NCBI GenBank assembly: GCA_964401995.1 | Contig: CAYOAP010000007.1 | Location: 62,001-126,000 of the forward strand | Direction: 5' to 3' | Source of the DNA: DATCBF01 sp964401995 | Lineage (GTDB): Bacteria > Actinomycetota > Thermoleophilia > Solirubrobacterales > 70-9 | Length of the DNA: 64,000 nucleotides | In this document: in pieces, positions 58,710-64,000 of the stretch | Position numbering within the stretch: the first letter of the stretch is position 1 | How the letters are laid out: every line of letters begins with the position of its first letter | Translations under genes and position numbers: made by a program | The notes under the pieces: model-generated | Database searches by the model: none | Told to the model about the DNA's origin: nothing | The model's input: only the letters and a program-made list of their open reading frames with translations

Positions 58710-61088
58710 ATGAGCACGAGCCGCAAGCACCGCCTCCGGTTCGGGGGCGGTGCCGTGTTGTTGACCGCCCTCGCTCTGCTGGGGTTGGGGGCGGCGCCGG
58801 CGAGCGCGGCCGGGACTCCCATAATCGGCGAAGTCTGGTCCTCTTCGGTTACCTCCAGCGCCGCTGTCCTCCAGGCCCAGATCACCCCTAACGGCTTCGC
58901 CAGCAGCTACCACTTCGACTACATCACCAAAGCCGCTTACGACGCCAACGTCAGCGCAGCCAAAGACCCCTTTTCCGGGACGTCACGAGTTCCGCTGGCG
59001 ACTGAAGCCAACCTTCCGGGCGTGGGCAGTTCGCCGGTTGCCGCGCAGCAGCCCCTGTCTCTGCTTGCTTCCGATAAGGCATATCGCTACCGGGTGGTGG
59101 CGAAGAACGCCGAAGGCAGCGTCTTTGGCCCGACCCTCGCGTTCGTCACCCAGGCGGTCAATACAAGCGCGGACCCTTGCGCCAACAAGGTGGCTCGGGA
59201 ACAGACGACCTCTACCGCCCTCTTGGACTGCCGCGCCTTCGAGCTGGTCTCGCCGATCGACAAAAACGGCGGCCAGATCGATCTCCCCGGGACGCTAGCC
59301 GGCGGCGGCGTGTTGCAGGCCTCGGCTGGCGGTGGCGCGATTACCTATGGCTCCTCCGCTTCGTTTGGCGCCGGTGCTACTGGCTCGCCGTCTGCCAGCC
59401 AGTACATCTCCACTCGCGGTTCCGGAGGCTGGGCGACCCAGAACATCAGCACCCCGCTTTACTCCGACTCCTATGGCGCCGGCAACGAAGGGGTTCCGTT
59501 CCAGCTCTTCTCGGGTGATCTCGCCCGGGGCCTCTTGCTCAACGGCCGTCACTGCCGGGGCGAAGCGACCGATTGCGCGGTGCCGAATCCGCCGCTAGCG
59601 GGAACTGGCGCCCCGGCCGGCTATCAGAACTTCTACCTGCGTGACAGCGCAAGCTCGGGGTTCGAAGCGCTGCTCGGCCCTGCCAATGGCGGCTTTCCGA
59701 CACTCGATCCTTCCGACTTCGAACTGAGGTTCGCCGGCGCCGCGTCGGACCTGCGCCATGTCGTCCTCTCTACCTGCGCGGCACTGACGCCGAGCGCAAC
59801 GGAAGTTCCCGCCGGGCAGGGCTGCGACTCGGCAAAACCAAACCTCTACGAGTTCTCGCCCGGGGCGGGCCTCGGCCTGGTCAATCTGCTGCCGGCGCAG
59901 ACGATCGGCACTCCCGGCGCCGCGCTCGGCGCCCAGGCCGCAGCCGTTTCGAGCAACGGCGCTCGCGTCTACTGGAACGACCTTGCCACCGGCAACCTCT
60001 ACGTACGCGAAGCGGGCCAGACCAAACAGGTGGACACCGCAGCCGGAGGGGGAGGGGTGTTTCAGACCGCCTCAGCAGATGGCTCGATCGCTTTTTATAC
60101 GAAGGCCGGCCACCTCTATCGCTACGAAGCAGGGCCGGCAACGAGCACCGATTTGACGCCTTCGGGTGGCGTGACCGGGGTGCTGGGCGCCTCTGAAGAC
60201 GGATCTTACGTCTACTACCTGAACGGATCGGGGCTCTTTCTGCGTCATGGAGCGACGACAAGCTCGGCCGCAGCCGCCGCCGACACGAGCAACTACCCCC
60301 CGACGACCGGCACCTCTCGGGTCAGCGCCGACGGAACCCGCCTGCTTTTCGTCTCGACCCCGGCACTTACGGGCTATGACAACAAAGACGCCGTTACCGG
60401 CAATCTCGACTCCCAGGTCTATCTCTACAACGACAACGGCGGCGGTTCCTTGACCTGCGTCTCCTGCAACCCGACCAATGTCCGGCCGAGTGGCAGCTCG
60501 ACGATCCCCGGCGCCGTGGCCAACGGCCAGGGGCCGTCAGCTACCGATGCCTACAAGCCCCGTGCTCTCTCCAACGACGGTCGCCGCGTTTTCTTCCAGT
60601 CCACCGACGTCCTTGCCGCGACCGACATCAATGGCGTCGGCCTTCCCGACGTCTACGAGTGGGAGGCCCAGGGCAGTGGCAGCTGCACGCGACCGGGCGG
60701 TTGTCTCGGTCTGATTTCCAGTGGCCGTGACGAAAAAGGCGCCACCTTCGTCGATGCTTCGGCCGATGGATCGGATGCGTTCTTCATCGGCGATCGCTCC
60801 TTGGTCAAATCCGACATCGCTGGCTCGGTCGATCTCTACGACGCTCACGAGGGCGGCGGCTTTGCCGAAGCACCGGCGCCGGTCCAGTGCATCGGCGAAA
60901 ACTGCCATCCGCTGGAACCGCAGCCGGTCGACCCCACGCTGACGACCTTGGGAGAAGGCCCGGGTAACGACGCGCCGCACTATCCCGGTGAAAAGCACTG
61001 CAAGAAGACTCAGGTCAAGACCAAAAAAGGAAAGTGCGTGAAGAAGGGCGGCAAGAAAAAGAGCCACCACAAGAGGAGCGGACGATGA
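58710..61088 (+). CDS. Exported Fn3/beta-propeller protein (A2), paralogue of A1
   Basis: 792 residues. Signal peptide (LLTALALLGLGAAPASA), an Fn3-like domain (SSYHFDYITK; YRYRVVAKNAEGSVFGP), then RAFELVSPIDKNGGQ, the same propeller entry motif as A1 (RKYEMMSPPDKNFGG). Propeller repeats follow (VFFQSTDVLAATDINGVGLPDVYEW; DAFFIGDRSLVKSDIAGSVDLYDA), ending in a tail CKKTQVKTKKGKCVKKGG with Lys/His. Overlaps B2 by ATGA. Confidence 0.78.
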   Translation: MSTSRKHRLRFGGGAVLLTALALLGLGAAPASAAGTPIIGEVWSSSVTSSAAVLQAQITPNGFASSYHFDYITKAAYDANVSAAKDPFSGTSRVPLATEANLPGVGSSPVAAQQPLSLLASDKAYRYRVVAKNAEGSVFGPTLAFVTQAVNTSADPCANKVAREQTTSTALLDCRAFELVSPIDKNGGQIDLPGTLAGGGVLQASAGGGAITYGSSASFGAGATGSPSASQYISTRGSGGWATQNISTPLYSDSYGAGNEGVPFQLFSGDLARGLLLNGRHCRGEATDCAVPNPPLAGTGAPAGYQNFYLRDSASSGFEALLGPANGGFPTLDPSDFELRFAGAASDLRHVVLSTCAALTPSATEVPAGQGCDSAKPNLYEFSPGAGLGLVNLLPAQTIGTPGAALGAQAAAVSSNGARVYWNDLATGNLYVREAGQTKQVDTAAGGGGVFQTASADGSIAFYTKAGHLYRYEAGPATSTDLTPSGGVTGVLGASEDGSYVYYLNGSGLFLRHGATTSSAAAAADTSNYPPTTGTSRVSADGTRLLFVSTPALTGYDNKDAVTGNLDSQVYLYNDNGGGSLTCVSCNPTNVRPSGSSTIPGAVANGQGPSATDAYKPRALSNDGRRVFFQSTDVLAATDINGVGLPDVYEWEAQGSGSCTRPGGCLGLISSGRDEKGATFVDASADGSDAFFIGDRSLVKSDIAGSVDLYDAHEGGGFAEAPAPVQCIGENCHPLEPQPVDPTLTTLGEGPGNDAPHYPGEKHCKKTQVKTKKGKCVKKGGKKKSHHKRSGR

Positions 61089-64000
61089 GGCGCGCGACGG
61101 TTGCGATCTGCGCTGCCATGGCGGCCCTCCTGTTGATCGCGACATCCGCGCAGGCCGCCGTTCCCGCCCTTGGCGCCATTTCGGTGACGAACATCCAGGG
61201 AGTTTCGGCTCTGCTCAAGGGCAGCGTCGATCCTGAAGGGCTTGCCACCACCTACAGCTTCGAATATGGGACCGCGTCCAACTTCGCCGGAGCGGCCAAA
61301 ACCTCCGCTACCTCGGCGGGGTCGGGTTCCAACCCGATCGCCGCTCGTGCCGCGATCTCCAGTCTCGCGCCCAGCACCACTTACTACTACCGGCTGGTTG
61401 CGACCAACGCGTCTGGCATCACCACTGGCACGCCCGCGACCTTTGTCACCACCGCGGGCTTTGGGTTCCTGCCCGGCACGTCTGGTTTTGCCGTCAGCGC
61501 GGTTGCCGACGGCGGTGCCGCGGCTACCGGCGCCGGCTCGCACCCTTATCAGCTCTCTTTCAAGATCGGCCTGCGCGAAGGTGGGGAATTCGAGGATCAG
61601 CCGGGCGTTGCCTTTCCCGATGGCGATCTCCGCGATCTGCACATAGAAACGCCCGCTGGCCTGATCGAGAATCCCGCGGCGCTGCCGAAGTGCACCCTGG
61701 CCCAGTTCCACACGCCTCGTTCGTCGCCCTTTGAAGCCAGCCGCTCAGGCGAGAGCTGTCCTGACCGGTCGCAGGTTGGCACGGCCGAAGTCGAATCGAG
61801 TCTCGGCGGCGGGGTGGTGCGGCGTTTCGGTCTCTTCAATTTGGCGCCCGCGCCAGGGATCCCGGCTCAGATCGGTTTCTCGCCGTTCGGGGCGCCGATC
61901 ACGCTCAACGAGAATCTGCGCCCCGGCGCAGACGGCTCCTACGCGTTGACCCTCGATGCCACCAACATTCCCCAGTCACTCGATTTCCACGGCTTCAAAA
62001 TGACGCTTTGGGGGGCGCCCTGGGCCGCTTCCCACGATGGCGAACGAGGAAATTGCCTGAATGAGGCAGAGGCCGGATTCCCCCGGGCCAAATGTTCAGT
62101 CGGCGATCCCCAGAGCTTGATCACGCTCGCCTACTTGACCCTGCCGCACAAGTGCTCCGGCTCGCTTGCCTTCACCGCCAAAGCGACCAGTTGGCAGCAG
62201 CCGGCTGAAGTCACCACCACCGCCGTCAACCGCAACGAACTGGGCCAGCCGGCCGAAATGGGCGCCTGCGCCTCCTTTGACTTCAAACCCCAGCCGGTGG
62301 GCCTGCTGACCAGCAACAAAGCCTCTTCACCGACGGGCTTCAACTTCCAGCTCAGCGTCAACAACGAAGCCTTCACCAATCCCGCTCAGCGCGCGGCGGT
62401 GCCGACCAAGAGGGCGGTCGTCAAGCTGCCTGCGGGAGTCTCGATCAACCCGTCGGTGGGCGCGGGCCTTGGTGTCTGCACCCCGGCTCAGTACGCGGCT
62501 GAGACCGCTTTCTCAGCGGTTGGCGCCGGCTGCCCGAACGAATCGAACATCGGCAAATTCACCGTGCGCTCGCCGCTGTTCGAAGAATTCTTCGAAGGTG
62601 CCATCTACCTGGCGAAGCCCGACGATCCCACCACCGCTACCCCAGGCGCGGAGAATCCCTTCGACGCGTTGATCGGTGTCTACTTGATCGCGAAGCTGCC
62701 AAATCGGGGGGTCCTGATCAAGGTTCCGGGCAGGATCGAACCCGATCTCGGCAGCGGTCAGATCACCGCCACCTTCGACGGTCTTCCGCAGCTTCCATAT
62801 TCCGAACTCAACCTCAATTTCACCCAGGGCCAGCGCGCCTTCTTGGTTGGCCCGCCGAGCTGCGGCACGGCGACGACAACAATGGATCTGGCCCCGTGGG
62901 CAGGCTCGCTTAGCGTCCATGCGACCAACAACTCTCCGATCACGGCAGGCATCGGCGGCGGGCCCTGCCCCTTTGGCGCCTTGCCCTTCGCCCCGACGGC
63001 GGTGGCGGGCGGCGTCAACTCCAATGTCAACTCCTACACCCCCTATTTCATCCACCTTGCCCGCCAGGACACCGAACAGGAGATCACCTCTTACTCGTTG
63101 GTCCTGCCAAAGGGGATCACCGCCAAGTTGGCCGGCATCCCCTTCTGCTCGGACGCGGCGATCGCAGCAGCGCGTGGGCGCCGCGGCATCGCCGAGGAAG
63201 CGTCTCCATCCTGCCCGGTGGCAAGCCAGGTCGGACATACGCTCAGCGGTTACGGGGTTGGCGAAACCCGCAGCTACACAAAGGGGAAGATCTACCTTGC
63301 CGGCCCCTACAACGGCGAGCCGCTCTCGGTGGTGACGATAAATCCGGCGACCGTCGGCCCCTTCGATCTCGGCAACGTCGTCATTCGCTCGGCCCTGAGC
63401 GTCGATGAACACACCGCGCAGGTGCAGATCGACGCCGGCGCCTCGGACCGGATTCCCCACATCCTCGGTGGCGTCCCGCTCCACCTGCGCGACGTTCTCA
63501 TCTACCTGGATCGGCCGCAGTTCACCCACAACCCATCGAGTTGCGCTCCCTCCAACTTGTCTTCGACGCTGACCGGGGCGGGCGCCAACTTCGAATCTGC
63601 CGCCGACGATTCCTCCTCGAGCTCCAGTGTCCATTTCCAGCTGCTCAACTGCCGCACGCTCGACTTCAAGCCGAAACTCGGCGTGGAACTGAAGGGCGGG
63701 ACCAAGCGCCGTGCTTATCCGCAGCTGACGGTCACCTTCACCGCCCGGGGACAGGGCGACACGAACCTCAAAGAAATCGAGGTCAGCATGCCCCATTCGG
63801 AGTTCCTGGCACAGGAGCACATCCGTGAAATCTGCACCCGGGCGCAGTTCAAGGTTGACAAGTGTCCGGCGGGGTCGGTCTACGGCTCGGCGGTCGCCTA
63901 CACGCCGCTCTTCGACCAGCCGCTGCGCGGCAACGTCTATCTCCGCTCTTCCCCCCACCAGCTGCCAGATCTGGTTGCCTCGCTTTACAGCGGGGCCATC
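61085..64000 (+). CDS. Large exported repeat-family protein (B2), 3' end outside window
   Basis: At least 972 residues; the frame is still open at the window edge. Signal peptide MRRATVAICAAMAALLLIAT with AQA cleavage, an Fn3-like domain (TTYSFEYGT; LAPSTTYYYRLVATN), then the B-type body. Motifs shared with B1 include KLAGIPFCSDAA, YLAGPYNGEPLS, GPFDLGNVVIRSALSVD, DRPQFTHNPSSC, LKGGTKRRAYPQLTVT and CPAGSVYGSAVAYTPLFDQPL. ATG 61085 lies in the A2 stop. Role unknown; probably a partner of the A proteins at the cell surface. Confidence 0.78.
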   Translation, partial: MRRATVAICAAMAALLLIATSAQAAVPALGAISVTNIQGVSALLKGSVDPEGLATTYSFEYGTASNFAGAAKTSATSAGSGSNPIAARAAISSLAPSTTYYYRLVATNASGITTGTPATFVTTAGFGFLPGTSGFAVSAVADGGAAATGAGSHPYQLSFKIGLREGGEFEDQPGVAFPDGDLRDLHIETPAGLIENPAALPKCTLAQFHTPRSSPFEASRSGESCPDRSQVGTAEVESSLGGGVVRRFGLFNLAPAPGIPAQIGFSPFGAPITLNENLRPGADGSYALTLDATNIPQSLDFHGFKMTLWGAPWAASHDGERGNCLNEAEAGFPRAKCSVGDPQSLITLAYLTLPHKCSGSLAFTAKATSWQQPAEVTTTAVNRNELGQPAEMGACASFDFKPQPVGLLTSNKASSPTGFNFQLSVNNEAFTNPAQRAAVPTKRAVVKLPAGVSINPSVGAGLGVCTPAQYAAETAFSAVGAGCPNESNIGKFTVRSPLFEEFFEGAIYLAKPDDPTTATPGAENPFDALIGVYLIAKLPNRGVLIKVPGRIEPDLGSGQITATFDGLPQLPYSELNLNFTQGQRAFLVGPPSCGTATTTMDLAPWAGSLSVHATNNSPITAGIGGGPCPFGALPFAPTAVAGGVNSNVNSYTPYFIHLARQDTEQEITSYSLVLPKGITAKLAGIPFCSDAAIAAARGRRGIAEEASPSCPVASQVGHTLSGYGVGETRSYTKGKIYLAGPYNGEPLSVVTINPATVGPFDLGNVVIRSALSVDEHTAQVQIDAGASDRIPHILGGVPLHLRDVLIYLDRPQFTHNPSSCAPSNLSSTLTGAGANFESAADDSSSSSSVHFQLLNCRTLDFKPKLGVELKGGTKRRAYPQLTVTFTARGQGDTNLKEIEVSMPHSEFLAQEHIREICTRAQFKVDKCPAGSVYGSAVAYTPLFDQPLRGNVYLRSSPHQLPDLVASLYSGAI

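Noticed and set aside
1..64000. CRISPR arrays, rRNA genes, insertion sequences
   Set aside because: No regularly spaced repeats, no rRNA-like stretches and no transposase-like frames were seen.

Overview
The window is chromosomal DNA of a high-GC, Gram-positive-type bacterium. A deep actinobacterial lineage such as Thermoleophilia/Solirubrobacterales fits best. This is inference from gene style: GC-rich codons, many GTG/TTG starts, a B12-dependent ribonucleotide reductase, a DDN-like nitroreductase-fold enzyme, MMPL exporters, and secreted proteins ending in Cys/Lys/His-rich tails. No rRNA gene or CRISPR array was seen.

Layout. 0-5.4 kb: a HAD phosphatase, an ABC exporter pair (ATPase plus FtsX-type permease) and an HSL-type esterase. 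5.5-7.9 kb: an islet of looser codon usage with two family-2 glycosyltransferases and a membrane protein. 8.1-24.8 kb: ordinary chromosome with a P450, NrdJ, a hemolysin-III protein, FMN reductase/YceI divergent from a MarR regulator, precorrin-2 dehydrogenase, an NDP-sugar epimerase, an archaeal-looking topoisomerase I followed by tmk and holB, a glycosyltransferase/DUF2304 pair, and a two-component system. 24.8-26.8 kb: a small protein, a SprT-like metalloprotein and LtrA.

26.7-31.8 kb: a 5-kb insertion at a tRNA-Thr(CGU) gene. It is flanked by 44-nt direct repeats with one mismatch, one inside the intact tRNA and the other a tRNA 3' fragment at the end of ltrA. I see no integrase. Its genes are small membrane/zinc-ribbon proteins, a membrane-anchored TPR-like protein and unknown proteins.

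31.8-42.1 kb: TMEM175-like channel, an E1/ThiF-like enzyme with a peptide-clamp-like N-terminus preceded by two tiny coupled ORFs, an ArsR-type regulator, uracil-DNA glycosylase, a ferritin-like lipoprotein, MMPL, PgsA, FolE2, and the primary sigma factor, whose 5' end looks frameshifted. 42.1-46.7 kb: a PD-(D/E)XK nuclease ORF that starts next to a LexA-like palindrome and runs in frame through tRNA-Tyr into an AbrB-like domain, then SDR, MerR, a Fic protein with an AbiEi-like N-terminus, and VapBC.

46.8-64 kb: envelope functions. A large MMPL transporter and a small secreted protein precede a strong terminator. An operon of four very large exported proteins follows, of two alternating paralogous types: propeller/Fn3 proteins (A1, A2) and a repeat family with a KLAGIPxCSDAA motif (B1, B2). 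B2 runs off the window. This array, the tRNA-Thr island and the tRNA-Tyr nuclease locus are the strongest candidates for undescribed biology.
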